Of a stretch of 64,000 nucleotides of DNA, positions 1 to 8,971 are shown in pieces. The translations under genes were made by a program, and so were the position numbers. Position 1 is the stretch's first letter, and every line of letters begins with the position of its first letter. Origin of the DNA: CAVQMB01 sp963713445 (GTDB lineage Bacteria; Pseudomonadota; Gammaproteobacteria; Competibacterales; Competibacteraceae); contig CAVQMB010000023.1 of the NCBI GenBank assembly GCA_963713445.1, forward strand, positions 12,136 to 76,135, in the 5' to 3' direction. Below the pieces are notes generated by a model. The model was given only the letters and a program-made list of their open reading frames with translations, was not told where the DNA came from and searched no databases.

Positions 1-357
1 TTTCGGTAGCTGCCGTACCCACTGACCCGCGGTATCCGGATGCTCCGGCCCACCGGAGCATCCTCAGGCTACCACCGATCCTGGTCCAGACGAGGACCCG
101 AAAACCCTGCTGGCCTTGCGTGCCGCCCCGGAAACCCTGGATCAACCCTGCCAGGGCCGGCGACGGGCGCCCCTCGCGACGATACGCCAGCATTGTCGTA
201 ATCTCCGCATAACCCCGCAGCAGCCCAGCGATCCGCGACAGGAACCTGTCCCGGTGGCGCTCGACGGTACCCCACGGCATCCTGCCCAGTGATGCCATTA
301 GACGCAATGTCATAGCGCCGCCATACTGGCTGTACTCCGGACCATCAGAGTAGCCCG
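1..357. other. Left edge, no confident gene; strong hairpin
   Basis: No gene is recognised here. On the minus strand one frame stays open from an ATG near 298 to the window edge with high-GC third positions, so it could be the start of a gene that lies mostly outside; its product is not recognisable. At 38-63 there is a perfect 11-bp stem (GGATGCTCCGG / CCGGAGCATCC) with a CCCA loop. No T-run follows on either strand, so it is a hairpin of unknown role rather than a clear terminator. Confidence 0.3.
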
Positions 358-1542
358 ATGCAAGATCCGCCTTCCGCACTGCAGCTTGGTCTGGCCGGTG
401 GTTGCGCCATTCTCGTCGGCATCGGCCTGGCCCGCTTCGCCTACACCCCGCTGATCCCGGCCCTGATCCAGGCACACTGGTTCAGTCCCAGCAGTGCGGC
501 CTACCTTGGGGCAGCCAATTTGCTCGGCTATTTGTTCGGCGCGGTCGCCGCACATCGCATTGCCCAACACTGGGGGCCACGGCGGGTATTGGGGTGGAGT
601 CTGCTGCTTACGGTCATCAGTCTACTGGCCTGCGCCCGCCCCTGGGGGTTTGCCTGGTACGCCTTCTGGCGCGGCCTGGCGGGCATTACCGGTGCCCTGC
701 TGATGGTGCTGGCGCCCCCCGCGGCGCTATCACGGGTACCAGCCCGCGACCGGCCACGCAGCGCTGCCGTGATCTTCACCGGGGTCGGCCTGGGGATTAT
801 TCTGGCGGGTACGCTAGTGCCGTGGCTGGCGGCGCTGAGCCTGACCCTGACCTGGCTGGCACTGGGCCTGCTCGCAGGTGTGTTGGCGCTGGTCAGCTGG
901 CCGGTGTGGCGGGCACTGCCGGATCAGGCTGCGGGGCACAGCGCGAGCAGTGCGGCACCGATTCCCGCGCTGGCGTTCGGGCTGGTACTCACTGCCTACG
1001 CGCTCGACGCGGTAGGCTTCGTACCGCATACCCTGTTCTGGGTCGACTATATTGCCCGTGAGCTCGGCCGCGGCCTGCGCAGCGGCGGTCATTTCTGGAT
1101 GCTGTTCGGGGTCGGCGCGGTCACCGGCCCAATGGTGGCCGGCATACTGGCGGGGCGCGTCGGCTTCCACCGCGGGCTGACACTGGAACTGACGCTAAAA
1201 GCCGCCGGGGTCGCGTTGCCGCTGCTATCGAGCTCAACGCCGGTACTGGCGGTGTCGTCATTACTGGTCGGGATGCTGGTGCCGGGCGTTGTCACCATGG
1301 CATCCGGCAGAGTGGCCGAACTGGTGCCGTTGGCCCGCCAGCAACAGGCGTGGGGCTGGATGACCACGGCGTTCGCCATGGCCCAGGCGGCGGCCGGCTA
1401 CAGCATGTCCTGGGCCTACGACCAGATCGGCAGTTACCGACCGCTGTTCGCGGTAGCAGCGGTAGCCCTGGCGGCCGCAGTAGCCTGCGCCGTATTGGGC
1501 CGCCGGCACGCCCCGACGACACTCAGGCCACTGCGCAACTGA
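358..1542 (+). CDS. MFS transporter, YbfB/YjiJ-type
   Basis: Predicted 394-residue inner-membrane permease of the major facilitator superfamily. The sequence is almost wholly hydrophobic, with about 12 membrane segments. The first helix carries a G-I-G-L-A-R-F-A-Y-T-P-L-I-P pattern (residues 21-34) typical of the YbfB/YjiJ subfamily, and length fits the family. The substrate of this subfamily is unknown, so none is assigned. It stands alone: the cytochrome genes to the right run convergently. The ATG at 358 directly precedes the first helix; I see no strong ribosome binding site. Family confidence is good, function is not. Confidence 0.85.
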   Translation: MQDPPSALQLGLAGGCAILVGIGLARFAYTPLIPALIQAHWFSPSSAAYLGAANLLGYLFGAVAAHRIAQHWGPRRVLGWSLLLTVISLLACARPWGFAWYAFWRGLAGITGALLMVLAPPAALSRVPARDRPRSAAVIFTGVGLGIILAGTLVPWLAALSLTLTWLALGLLAGVLALVSWPVWRALPDQAAGHSASSAAPIPALAFGLVLTAYALDAVGFVPHTLFWVDYIARELGRGLRSGGHFWMLFGVGAVTGPMVAGILAGRVGFHRGLTLELTLKAAGVALPLLSSSTPVLAVSSLLVGMLVPGVVTMASGRVAELVPLARQQQAWGWMTTAFAMAQAAAGYSMSWAYDQIGSYRPLFAVAAVALAAAVACAVLGRRHAPTTLRPLRN

Positions 1543-1640
1543 AGCGGAACTACCCCGCCTCCAGCACCGTCCGGAACCGCTGACCGCGCAAAGCCGGGCG
1601 CACCGCAGCCAGACCGGCTGCGGTGCGCCCGATCGAGCGG

Positions 1641-2933
1641 CTACTGGTCGCTATCGCTGCCGCGATAACGACCCACCTCGGAGGGCGACACGGCATTGCC
1701 GTTATTGCCCCAACTGCCGCGCAGGAAGGTCACCACCGCAGCGATCTGCTTGTCACTCAGCCGGTCGGCAAACGGCGGCATCGAATACGGCCGCGGATTG
1801 GCCGCCGTCGGCGTTTCGAAGCCGCCCTGCGCCACCATGCGCACCGGATTGGCCGGCACTGGCGTGGTCACAGCCGCGTTGCCCGCCAGCGGTGGATAGA
1901 CGCCGCCGCGACCCTGGCCGTCATCGCCGTGACACTGGGCGCAATTGTTGGCGTACAACGTGCTGCCCTGCTTGAACAGGGCTTCCTGCTCCTCCTCCGT
2001 CATGCCGCTGCTCTCCTGCTCCTGGCCCGAACGCTGCGGCAGCGTCTTCAGATACACCGCCATCGCTTTAAGGTCGCTGTCACGCAAATACTGCAGGCTG
2101 TTGAACACCACTTCCGCCATCGGTCCAAAGGTCGCCCCATGAGCCGATTTGCCAGTCTTCAGCAGATCCACGATCTCGCCTACCGACCAGCTACCCAGCC
2201 CGGTTTCCTGGGCCGAGGTCAGATCAGGCGCATACCAGCCCTGCCCCGGGATCATCTCCCCGGAGAACCGCCGGCCTCGCTCAGTGGCACCCAACATGTT
2301 GTGGCTGCTATGACAGGCCGAGCAGTGGCCCAGACCTTCGACCAGGTAGGCACCGCGATTCCATTGCTTGGACCTGCTGGGATCCGGCTGGTAGGTGCCA
2401 ACATCGAAAAACAGCGACCGCCAACCGATCAGCAGGGTACGGTGGTTGAACGGGAACCGCATCTTGTTGGGCGGACGCTTGTTGACGACCGGTTTGAGGC
2501 TGCGCAGGTAGGCATACATCGCGTTGACATCAGCCCGCGTCACCTTGGTGTAACTCGGGTACGGAAACACCGGGTACAGGAATGAACCGTCATGGCCCTT
2601 GCCTTCATGGAGCGCCCGGTAGAAGTCGTCCGCACTCCAGCGACCGATGCCGGTCTTGTTGTCCGGGGTGATGTTGGGCGAATAAATGGTGCCGAACGGG
2701 GTGGGAATGGGACGGCCGCCGGCAAACGGCTGGCCACCGCGCCTGGTGTGACAGGCCACGCAGTCGCCGGCGTGGATCAGATACTTGCCGTGGGCGATCT
2801 GCTGGGCATCCGGCGCAGTCTGTGCTGCCAGCGCCGGAACCGCTACCGCACCGGCGGCGACACCCAGGACCACCGCAAACGGCACCAGCCGCTGGAGTAC
2901 CCGCCGCGCCAAAGTGGTCGGTGAAATAGTCAT
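1641..2933 (-). CDS. Triheme cytochrome c (AdhB-like)
   Basis: Exported cytochrome c of about 430 residues. It begins with a signal peptide (charged start, hydrophobic stretch, A-L-A-A near residue 37) and has three CxxCH heme motifs: CVACH about residue 58, CSACH about 203 and CAQCH about 331. Three cytochrome domains in one chain resemble the cytochrome subunit of membrane alcohol, aldehyde and gluconate dehydrogenases, which passes electrons to ubiquinone or a terminal oxidase. No dehydrogenase catalytic subunit lies beside it, so its donor is unknown. The ATG at 2933 is chosen over one 15 nt upstream because GGAGGG lies 7 nt before it and it sits one base after the stop of the upstream diheme gene. 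Confidence 0.85.
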   Translation of the reverse strand: MTISPTTLARRVLQRLVPFAVVLGVAAGAVAVPALAAQTAPDAQQIAHGKYLIHAGDCVACHTRRGGQPFAGGRPIPTPFGTIYSPNITPDNKTGIGRWSADDFYRALHEGKGHDGSFLYPVFPYPSYTKVTRADVNAMYAYLRSLKPVVNKRPPNKMRFPFNHRTLLIGWRSLFFDVGTYQPDPSRSKQWNRGAYLVEGLGHCSACHSSHNMLGATERGRRFSGEMIPGQGWYAPDLTSAQETGLGSWSVGEIVDLLKTGKSAHGATFGPMAEVVFNSLQYLRDSDLKAMAVYLKTLPQRSGQEQESSGMTEEEQEALFKQGSTLYANNCAQCHGDDGQGRGGVYPPLAGNAAVTTPVPANPVRMVAQGGFETPTAANPRPYSMPPFADRLSDKQIAAVVTFLRGSWGNNGNAVSPSEVGRYRGSDSDQ

Positions 2934-2934
2934 C

Positions 2935-3624
2935 TCACTGCCCTCCACTGCAGTCGGTGCGCGGATTCGGTTCCCGGATGTCGGCCGGCAGCGCGTACGG
3001 CTTGTCGCTCAGGAATGCCGCCACCGCAGCGACTTCCTGGGCTGTGAGACGGTGCGACCATTCCCGCATGCACTTATCGCCGACCCCGCGGCGGGTACCG
3101 TTGCGCCAGGCCCCGAGCTGGGCCTTGAGGTAGGCGTCGGGCTGCCCGGCGATGCCCGGCACATCGGGCAACGCGCCACCAAACGCATCGCCATGGCAAT
3201 CCGCGCAGGCTCTGACGTGGCGCTTGGCGTCACCGTGTTCAACCAGCTGCCGGCCCTGCTCGATCAGCTCGCGATCGGCGCCCGAGGTCGCTGGCATGGT
3301 CGGGCGCGGCCGTTGTGCCGAGAAGTAGTGGGCGATTTCGTGGAGGTAATCGTCAGACAGGAAACGCACCATGTACTCCATCGCCGGGTTGGCCCGCCGT
3401 CCCTCCTGAAACGCTTTTAGCTGGCGGAACAGGTAGCCGGCCGGCTGCCCGCCGATGCGGGGAATGTAATCGTTACGAAAACCCTGGCCGTGCAGCCCAT
3501 GACAGCTGGTACAGGCGGCGATCCGCTGGTGTAGGCTATGCAGCTCGGCGGGTGTCGAACTGGCGGCGAAAGCAGCTGGAGCGAGCACCAGTGCCGCCAG
3601 AGCGAAGAATAATGATATGAACAT
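2935..3624 (-). CDS. Diheme cytochrome c4-type protein
   Basis: Exported cytochrome c of 229 residues with a short signal peptide (cleavage probably after A-F-A-A near residue 21) and two CxxCH motifs, CTSCH near residue 38 and CADCH near 142, each followed by a G-rich loop. Two similar domains of about 90 residues match class I cytochromes of the c4/c5 type, periplasmic electron shuttles. It is the first gene of a two-gene operon with the triheme cytochrome, separated by one base. The ATG at 3624 has only a weak upstream AAGG; no other start would keep the signal peptide. Confidence 0.85.
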   Translation of the reverse strand: MFISLFFALAALVLAPAAFAASSTPAELHSLHQRIAACTSCHGLHGQGFRNDYIPRIGGQPAGYLFRQLKAFQEGRRANPAMEYMVRFLSDDYLHEIAHYFSAQRPRPTMPATSGADRELIEQGRQLVEHGDAKRHVRACADCHGDAFGGALPDVPGIAGQPDAYLKAQLGAWRNGTRRGVGDKCMREWSHRLTAQEVAAVAAFLSDKPYALPADIREPNPRTDCSGGQ

Positions 3625-3850
3625 AGTTTATGTTGGACCTTATCCCAGAGAAGACTTCAGTCACAGACAAGGTCTTGCCGACCTTGCCGGACAGCGCGCT
3701 AACGACAGTCTCCAAACTCCGAAGATAGTCCACGCCGCCAATGACATCTTGGTAGGCGGCTGGCTTGTAGGCAGTTTCTGCTCGCGTCTTGCGACTATAT
3801 AAGGCGCCGGTCTCTGGCTTTATAAAACGATACCGGGTTGATTGCAGCGG
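3536..3850 (-). other. Unrecognised open frame, possible remnant
   Basis: Upstream of the diheme cytochrome the minus strand holds a frame open from about 3850 to 3536 that partly overlaps the cytochrome start. Its middle (reading from F-I-K-P-E-T-G-A-L-Y to V-T-E-V-F-S-G-I) has a protein-like composition with few rare residues, but I recognise no family. The area is less GC-rich than its surroundings. It may be a remnant of a displaced gene or chance; it is listed so that the gap is not read as empty. Confidence 0.15.
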
Positions 3851-3870
3851 CCATTGTCAGGCCAACGTAG

Positions 3871-3904
3871 CATCAGCCGACCGGCCACAGATGGTCGGCT
3901 GATG
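3871..3904 (-). terminator. Hairpin downstream of PLP enzyme gene
   Basis: A perfect 12-bp inverted repeat, CATCAGCCGACC and GGTCGGCTGATG, with a 10-base loop lies 5 bases beyond the stop of the minus-strand PLP gene. No T-tract follows it, so intrinsic termination is only possible, but position and stem strength fit a 3'-end structure. Confidence 0.5.
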
Positions 3905-3909
3905 GCATT

Positions 3910-5100
3910 TTACACCATCCGGGACGCTGCGATCGCCTGCTGGAACTCCTGTTGCAGGATTCCGCCATCCTCGATTCCCACCGAAACCCGGATAAAACCC
4001 TCGCTGATGCCCAGCGCCGCGCGCTCCTGCGGCGTCAGACCACGATGTGATGAACTGGCCGGATGACTGACTGTAGTGGCCACGTCCCCCAGCGTCGGGG
4101 CGAACGGAATGTCCGCCAGCGCCCGCAACATGGCATTGGCCGCCGGCCGACCGCCATCCAGCTCGAAGCTGACCATATTACCGTAGTGACCGCCCAGCAG
4201 TCGCTCCGCCCGGGCCCGGTCGGGATGATCGTCGAGTCCCGGATACAACACCCGCCGCACCCCCGGCTGCTGCTGCAGAAAGCTCGCCAGCGCGGCGGCG
4301 TTGGCCTGAGCCCTCAGGAACCGCAGTTCGAGGGTATTGAGACCGCGTTCGGCCAGCCAGCAGTCGAACGGACTCGCGGTAAACCCCCAACTCGCCGCAT
4401 TGTCCCTGATCGGCTCCATCAACCCGGACCCCTGCGCGGTGACAAAGCCCAGGGTGACATCACTGTGTCCGGCCAGCAGCTTGGTGACACTGTGCAGCAC
4501 CACGTGGGCACCCCATTCCAGCGGCCGCAGGGCCAATGGTGTGGTGAATGTATTGTCCACCGCCAGGATCAGGCCATGCTGTTCGGCCAGCGCGCCGATC
4601 GCCTCGAGGTCGGCGATCCGCAGGGTCGGGTTCGACACCACTTCAAGCAGGATCATACGCGTGTTGGGCCGAATAACCTGGGCCACGGCAGACGCATCGC
4701 ATACATCGACCAAGTCCGTGGCGTAGCCCAGGCGCGGCAGTTCCCGGCTAATCAGCCGCAAACTGCGCCCATACAGCTGACTGCCGGCTATCACATGATC
4801 CCCGGCAGCGAGCAGACTGAGCAGCACCGCTGATACGGCGGCCATTCCGGAACCGGTCACCAGCCCGCTTTCCGCACCCTCCAGCCAGGCCAGCTTGTCG
4901 GCCAGAATCTCCGCGTTGGGATGGCTTTCCCGGGCATAGGCAAAGCCGGTCGCGCGGCCCTCGTACATGTCGTCCAGCTGGTCGGCATCGGCAGCCCGGT
5001 ACGCTACCGAAGGATACAGCGGCGTCACCATCGGCGTCGACACCGACGCCGGAACCCTGCGAACGCCGAACCACCGAACGGTTTCGCTGTGCCATTTCAA
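3910..5100 (-). CDS. Cys/Met metabolism PLP-dependent enzyme
   Basis: 396-residue enzyme of the trans-sulfuration family (cystathionine gamma-synthase, cystathionine lyases, methionine gamma-lyase), cytoplasmic and PLP-dependent. Visible signatures: Y-E-G-R-A-T-G-F-A-Y-A-R near residue 46, G-S-G-M-A-A near 82, the D-N-T-F-T-T-P-L cofactor region, and S-V-T-K-L-L-A-G-H-S-D with the Schiff-base lysine. Length is normal. The sequence alone does not separate synthase from lyase; no methionine or cysteine genes adjoin it. The start ATG has AGAGG 6 nt upstream. It is divergent from the MFS gene at 5378 and ends at a strong hairpin. Confidence 0.88.
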   Translation of the reverse strand: MKWHSETVRWFGVRRVPASVSTPMVTPLYPSVAYRAADADQLDDMYEGRATGFAYARESHPNAEILADKLAWLEGAESGLVTGSGMAAVSAVLLSLLAAGDHVIAGSQLYGRSLRLISRELPRLGYATDLVDVCDASAVAQVIRPNTRMILLEVVSNPTLRIADLEAIGALAEQHGLILAVDNTFTTPLALRPLEWGAHVVLHSVTKLLAGHSDVTLGFVTAQGSGLMEPIRDNAASWGFTASPFDCWLAERGLNTLELRFLRAQANAAALASFLQQQPGVRRVLYPGLDDHPDRARAERLLGGHYGNMVSFELDGGRPAANAMLRALADIPFAPTLGDVATTVSHPASSSHRGLTPQERAALGISEGFIRVSVGIEDGGILQQEFQQAIAASRMV

Positions 5101-5377
5101 ACCTCTTCGACAACGCTAAATCTGTGGTATGCGACTCGTCGTCGCGGTTGACACCATGCCATCGGCGGTTCCGCACACCGCCCGCATGCCGCAAGCGCTA
5201 TACTCTGCGGCCCCAGCACCCGGCATTAGGAACACACCTGTCGCGCAGAGCATGGCAGGTCGTAGCTACGCATATGCACGACGGCGCGGGACGCAAGAGT
5301 AAGCCGGCAGCGCTGCTGGCGCAAACTATGACGCTCGGACAACGCAACATGACGACAACCACGGAACCTTCACCGGT

Positions 5378-6559
5378 ATGACGGCGACCCCGGCTTCCGC
5401 GCAATACGCGCCGCAGTATTCCCGCCTCGCCGGCCTGAGCTGGCTGCACTTCCTCAACGACGGGGCCGCCAATTACCTGCCTGGCGTCCTGCCGGCCGTG
5501 CTGCTGGCGCTACATCAGGATGTGGGCCTGGCCGGCACCGTCATGGCCGCGCTATTAATCGGACAGGCCTTGCAGACCGTCACCGGCTGGGTGGCCGATC
5601 ACATTGGTGGCCGGGCCTTCATCGTGCTGGGTGTGCTCGGCTCGAGCCTCGGCGGCGCCCTGGTGGGATTCGCCGGCACGATATGGGTACTGATTCCGGT
5701 GCTGGTCGTGATCGGTCTCAGCAACTCGCTGTTTCATCCCCAGGCGCTGGCCGGCGCCCGTGGTTTGAGTGGCAACCGGCGCGGCTTTGGCATGTCGCTG
5801 TTCCTGGTCGGCGGCGAAATCGGGCGCGGCGTCTGGCCGCTGCTGGCCAGCCTGGTTGTGGTCAACTGGGGTCTGCAATATCTATGGATACTGGCCCTGC
5901 CCGCACTGATCAGTATCATCCTGCTCTGGCAGCGGTTGCCGCAGCAACCCAGGCGCCATCCCGAAGCCCAGCCCATCGCCTGGCGCCAGCACCTCAACCC
6001 GCTGGCGGTATTGGTGGCCTTTGCCATGCTGCGGGCGCTCACCATCTTCGGTTCAGTCACCTATTTGCCGGTGTTGTGGCATACGGAAGGCCACTCGCTG
6101 GTCGGCGGCGCCAGCCTCATCACGGTCATGCTGGTGGTCGGCATTATCGGCAACGTTGGCGGCGGCCACCTGGCCGATCTGATCGGCCGCCGGCCGGTGA
6201 TCACCGGCTCCAGCGTACTGGGCGCGGCACTGCTGGCCGGATTTCTGGTCACCCATGGCTGGTGGCAATGGAGCCTTCTGGGACTGCTGGGCATTGCCCT
6301 GTTTGCGACCCTGCCGCTCGGCATTTTGATCGGCCAGGATATCTTTCCGGAGAACCGCTCGCTCGGCTCGGGTCTGGCCGTCGGCTTCTCCAACGGGCTG
6401 GCGGCCGTCGCGCTCGCCGCCGTACTCGGTCCACTGGCGAGCGCGGATGGTCCGCAGACGGTATTGTGGCTGCTGGTGGGCGCGATGGTGTTGGCTGCCC
6501 TGGTCAGCCTGTGGCTGCCGGCCGGCGAGCATCGCGTCCAGCCGGCAACGCGCGCATGA
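5378..6559 (+). CDS. MFS transporter, fosmidomycin-resistance (Fsr) type
   Basis: 393-residue permease with about 12 membrane helices. The opening L-S-W-L-H-F-L-N-D-G-A-A-N-Y-L-P and the F-H-P-Q-A-L segment near residue 120 are characteristic of the Fsr-like branch of the major facilitators, whose members include a fosmidomycin exporter; the natural substrate is usually unknown. A 10-codon frame that starts at 5350 ends in an ATGA overlap with this start and could couple translation. The last 56 bases overlap the end of the converging lipoprotein frame. No ribosome binding site is obvious. Confidence 0.82.
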   Translation: MTATPASAQYAPQYSRLAGLSWLHFLNDGAANYLPGVLPAVLLALHQDVGLAGTVMAALLIGQALQTVTGWVADHIGGRAFIVLGVLGSSLGGALVGFAGTIWVLIPVLVVIGLSNSLFHPQALAGARGLSGNRRGFGMSLFLVGGEIGRGVWPLLASLVVVNWGLQYLWILALPALISIILLWQRLPQQPRRHPEAQPIAWRQHLNPLAVLVAFAMLRALTIFGSVTYLPVLWHTEGHSLVGGASLITVMLVVGIIGNVGGGHLADLIGRRPVITGSSVLGAALLAGFLVTHGWWQWSLLGLLGIALFATLPLGILIGQDIFPENRSLGSGLAVGFSNGLAAVALAAVLGPLASADGPQTVLWLLVGAMVLAALVSLWLPAGEHRVQPATRA

Positions 6560-7277
6560 ACGGCGGCACCATTGCCCGGCGTGACGATCCCGCTATGAAA
6601 GAAAAGGCCGCATCCCGGCGCACGGCCGGGATGCGGGTCAGGCTGAACGCCTCGGATAGCCGGATCTCAAGTCCGGCCAGCCACTGCGTCAGTGCCGCGG
6701 CGAAGGCCCGCGTCGCGACCCGCTCGGCCCGGGCACCGCCCGCCGCGTCGGGCGTCGGCGTCCGCTGCCGGTACTTGAACTCGTGCTGCGCGATCACCGC
6801 CCCGGTATCGTTACGGACCACGGTAACAAGCGCATCGAACACCGCGGCACTGCGCCGGGGTGAGGAGAAATCCTGACACAGGTCCAGCAGCCGGATGCGG
6901 ACGTTCAGGTTAGCCTGGGCGCCATCGTCAGGGCCGATCACCGCCCGCCAGATTCCGCTGCCCGCCAACGTGTCCTGTACCAGCTGGCCGAGCATGGCCG
7001 ATGCCGGCGCCGTCCAATGCGAATCGCGGTAATAGGCCACGGCTGCCCGGCTGCGGTAGCGCAGCCGGTAGCACATCCGCTGGTCCCGTAACCAGGGTGC
7101 AGCGGCCACCCGCTCGACCCGCAGCACGAGCTTGGGCTGCCGCTGCGCCGCCGGCATCTTTGCGGTGGCCACGGCGGCGGTCAGAGAATAGTGCTTTTGC
7201 GGAACGGCTGCGGGCGCCGCACAGCCGGCCAGCACCAGCCACAGCGGCAACCATAACCGATAGCCCCAGCGCTTCAT
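6504..7277 (-). CDS. ABC-transport auxiliary lipoprotein (PqiC-like)
   Basis: Lipoprotein that ends the Mla-like operon. Residues 1-19 form a lipoprotein signal with lipobox L-A-G-C (Cys19). The following 170 or so residues match the ABC-type transport auxiliary lipoprotein component family (PqiC-like), which links MCE transporters to the outer membrane. Its start overlaps the stop of the MCE gene by 4 nt (ATGA). The reading frame runs on for about 45 residues through a rho-independent terminator and into the convergent MFS gene. A TGA at 6638-6640 in the next frame, just before the hairpin, is the more natural end, so a one-base indel near the 3' end is likely. Confidence 0.75.
   Translation of the reverse strand: MKRWGYRLWLPLWLVLAGCAAPAAVPQKHYSLTAAVATAKMPAAQRQPKLVLRVERVAAAPWLRDQRMCYRLRYRSRAAVAYYRDSHWTAPASAMLGQLVQDTLAGSGIWRAVIGPDDGAQANLNVRIRLLDLCQDFSSPRRSAAVFDALVTVVRNDTGAVIAQHEFKYRQRTPTPDAAGGARAERVATRAFAAALTQWLAGLEIRLSEAFSLTRIPAVRRDAAFSFIAGSSRRAMVPPFMRALPAGRDARRPAATG
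6593..6636 (-). terminator. Rho-independent terminator of the Mla-like operon
   Basis: On the minus strand a perfect 12-bp stem (CCGCATCCCGGC / GCCGGGATGCGG, positions 6608-6636) with a 5-base loop is followed by CCTTTTCTTTC. This is the clearest intrinsic terminator in the left part of the window. It lies inside the open frame of the lipoprotein, which argues that the true gene ends just upstream. Confidence 0.8.
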
Positions 7278-8170
7278 TGGCGGGACGCCTTAAAGCCCGG
7301 CTCACCGGGTCCGGGTTTGGGTCCGTGGGCGCCGAACAAAACGCTCTGCGGGTTATTCCGAAGCTCACGCACAAGCTGGTCGATATGCCTTAGCGTGTGG
7401 TCGAGGTTGTCGCTCAGCGTATTGAGCCGCGGTAGCGTATCGGTGCTGACCTGATGCACCACGTCGCCGGCAGAATCGCCGACCGACTTGACCAACCCGG
7501 CGTCCTGCTGCAACCGATCCAGCAACGCCTGGCTGCTGGCCAGCGTCTGGCGGGCTTGTCCGGTCAGGCGTGGTAAGGCGTGCAAGGTCGGCAGCGCGGC
7601 CTTTTCCAGTACCACCAGCTGGCTGATCGCCTGATCAAGGTGAGTCAGAATCGAGGCAATGCGGTCGCGGTTGTCACTGTTCAGCAGGGCATTCAGACGT
7701 TTACTGATCCGGTCGCTGCGATTCAGCAACGCCTTGCCGGACTGCTCCAGCTGACCCATCAGACTGGGCCGGATCGGAATCCGGGCCGGATTGTGCGGTG
7801 ACGTGCGCAACGGGGTGCGATCCCCGCTGCCATCATTCAGCGCGACATAAGTCATGCCGGTAATCCCCGCGGTACTCAGCTTGGCATAGGTCGCGTGCGT
7901 CACCGGCGCGTTGGCCACCAGGGCAATGCGGATCAGGATCCGGCTGGGATGATCAGGATCCAGGCCCAGGTGCTGGACACTGCCTACCTTGATACCCTTG
8001 AACTGCACCGGCGCCTGCACCGACAGGCCGGACACACTGTAGCGGGACACGATATCGTATACCTTGACCTTTGGCTGACCCGATTGTACCCACCAGGCAA
8101 CAAACAGCGCACCGGTGCCGAGCAGCAGCAGGAAGCTGATAGCGATGATGGCGTGGGCACGGTCTTCCAT
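7274..8170 (-). CDS. MCE-domain protein (MlaD/PqiB-like)
   Basis: 298 residues. One N-terminal membrane helix (about residues 8-28) anchors a periplasmic MCE domain (about 35-115, containing G-L-S-V-Q-A-P-V-Q-F-K-G-I-K-V-G) that in related systems forms a hexameric ring carrying lipids. The remaining C-terminal part is long, helical and rich in L, Q and D, as in MCE proteins that extend beyond the ring. It follows the ATPase gene by 9 nt and overlaps the lipoprotein start by 4 nt. The likely role is phospholipid or other hydrophobic-molecule trafficking across the envelope. Confidence 0.88.
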   Translation of the reverse strand: MEDRAHAIIAISFLLLLGTGALFVAWWVQSGQPKVKVYDIVSRYSVSGLSVQAPVQFKGIKVGSVQHLGLDPDHPSRILIRIALVANAPVTHATYAKLSTAGITGMTYVALNDGSGDRTPLRTSPHNPARIPIRPSLMGQLEQSGKALLNRSDRISKRLNALLNSDNRDRIASILTHLDQAISQLVVLEKAALPTLHALPRLTGQARQTLASSQALLDRLQQDAGLVKSVGDSAGDVVHQVSTDTLPRLNTLSDNLDHTLRHIDQLVRELRNNPQSVLFGAHGPKPGPGEPGFKASRQ

Positions 8171-8179
8171 TGGCCGCCC

Positions 8180-8971
8180 TCAGTCCGCCCGGTCAAGCAA
8201 CGCTCGCGCGCGCTGGCCGTGAAAGAAATGGTGGATGAACGGATGATCGACCGCCGCCACCTGCTGCAGCGAACCCGTGACCAGCACCCTGCCCTCCGCC
8301 AGCACCGCAACCCGGTTGCTGACGGCCACCATATTGGCGAGGTCATGGGTAATCATCAGCGCGCTCAGGTTCAGATCCTGATGCAGTTCCGTGAGCAGGC
8401 TGTCGAGGGCACTGGCCGAATCCGGGTCGAGCCCGGTGGTGGGCTCGTCCAGAAACAACACGTCAGTCTCGAGCGCCAGCGCCCGCGCCAACGCCGCCCG
8501 TTTGATCATACCGCCGGACAGCTCGGCCGGGCGTTTCCAGGCATCGGCCGGCTTCAGGCCGACCCGCTTGAGCTGCAGCATGACCAGATCGTGCACGCTG
8601 GCCTCGTCGAGGCGATGCCCTATGGCACGGAGTTCGCGCAGTGGGAACGCGACATTGTCGAACACGCTGAGGGCACTGAACAGCGCGCCCTGCTGAAACA
8701 GCACGCCCCACTGCACCGGCAACTGCGGGCCACCGTAGCCCACGGTGCCACGTACGGCTTTACCCAGCACGCGGATGGTGCCGGAGGTGGGCCGCATCAG
8801 GCCGATAATCTGGCGCAGCAGCGTGGTCTTGCCGCTGCCGCTGGCACCGACCAGGGCCAGGATCTCGCCGCGGCGCACCGTAAGATCCAGATCGCGGTGG
8901 ATCCAGCGGCGACCCAACCGGGTGCTGACACCCTGCACCTCCACCACCGCTTCCTGCGCTGGCACCGTCAT
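8180..8971 (-). CDS. ABC transporter ATPase (MlaF-like)
   Basis: 263-residue cytoplasmic ATPase. Walker A is G-A-S-G-S-G-K-T-T (residues 42-50), the signature is L-S-G-G-M and Walker B reads V-L-F-L-D-E-P-T-T-G-L-D, the pattern seen in MlaF-type ATPases. The start overlaps the stop of the permease gene by one base (TGATG), so the two are translationally coupled. Together with the STAS-permease, MCE protein and lipoprotein it forms a complete MlaFEDB-like importer/exporter set; direction of lipid movement cannot be told from sequence. Confidence 0.92.
   Translation of the reverse strand: MTVPAQEAVVEVQGVSTRLGRRWIHRDLDLTVRRGEILALVGASGSGKTTLLRQIIGLMRPTSGTIRVLGKAVRGTVGYGGPQLPVQWGVLFQQGALFSALSVFDNVAFPLRELRAIGHRLDEASVHDLVMLQLKRVGLKPADAWKRPAELSGGMIKRAALARALALETDVLFLDEPTTGLDPDSASALDSLLTELHQDLNLSALMITHDLANMVAVSNRVAVLAEGRVLVTGSLQQVAAVDHPFIHHFFHGQRARALLDRAD

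Noticed and set aside
1623..2585. 320-codon plus-strand frame opposite the triheme cytochrome
   Set aside because: Antisense shadow; the CxxCH motifs on the other strand settle the coding strand.
5683..6876. 397-codon plus-strand frame over the second MFS gene
   Set aside because: Out-of-frame reading of the MFS gene and the lipoprotein gene; no membrane helices and an R/G/A-rich composition.
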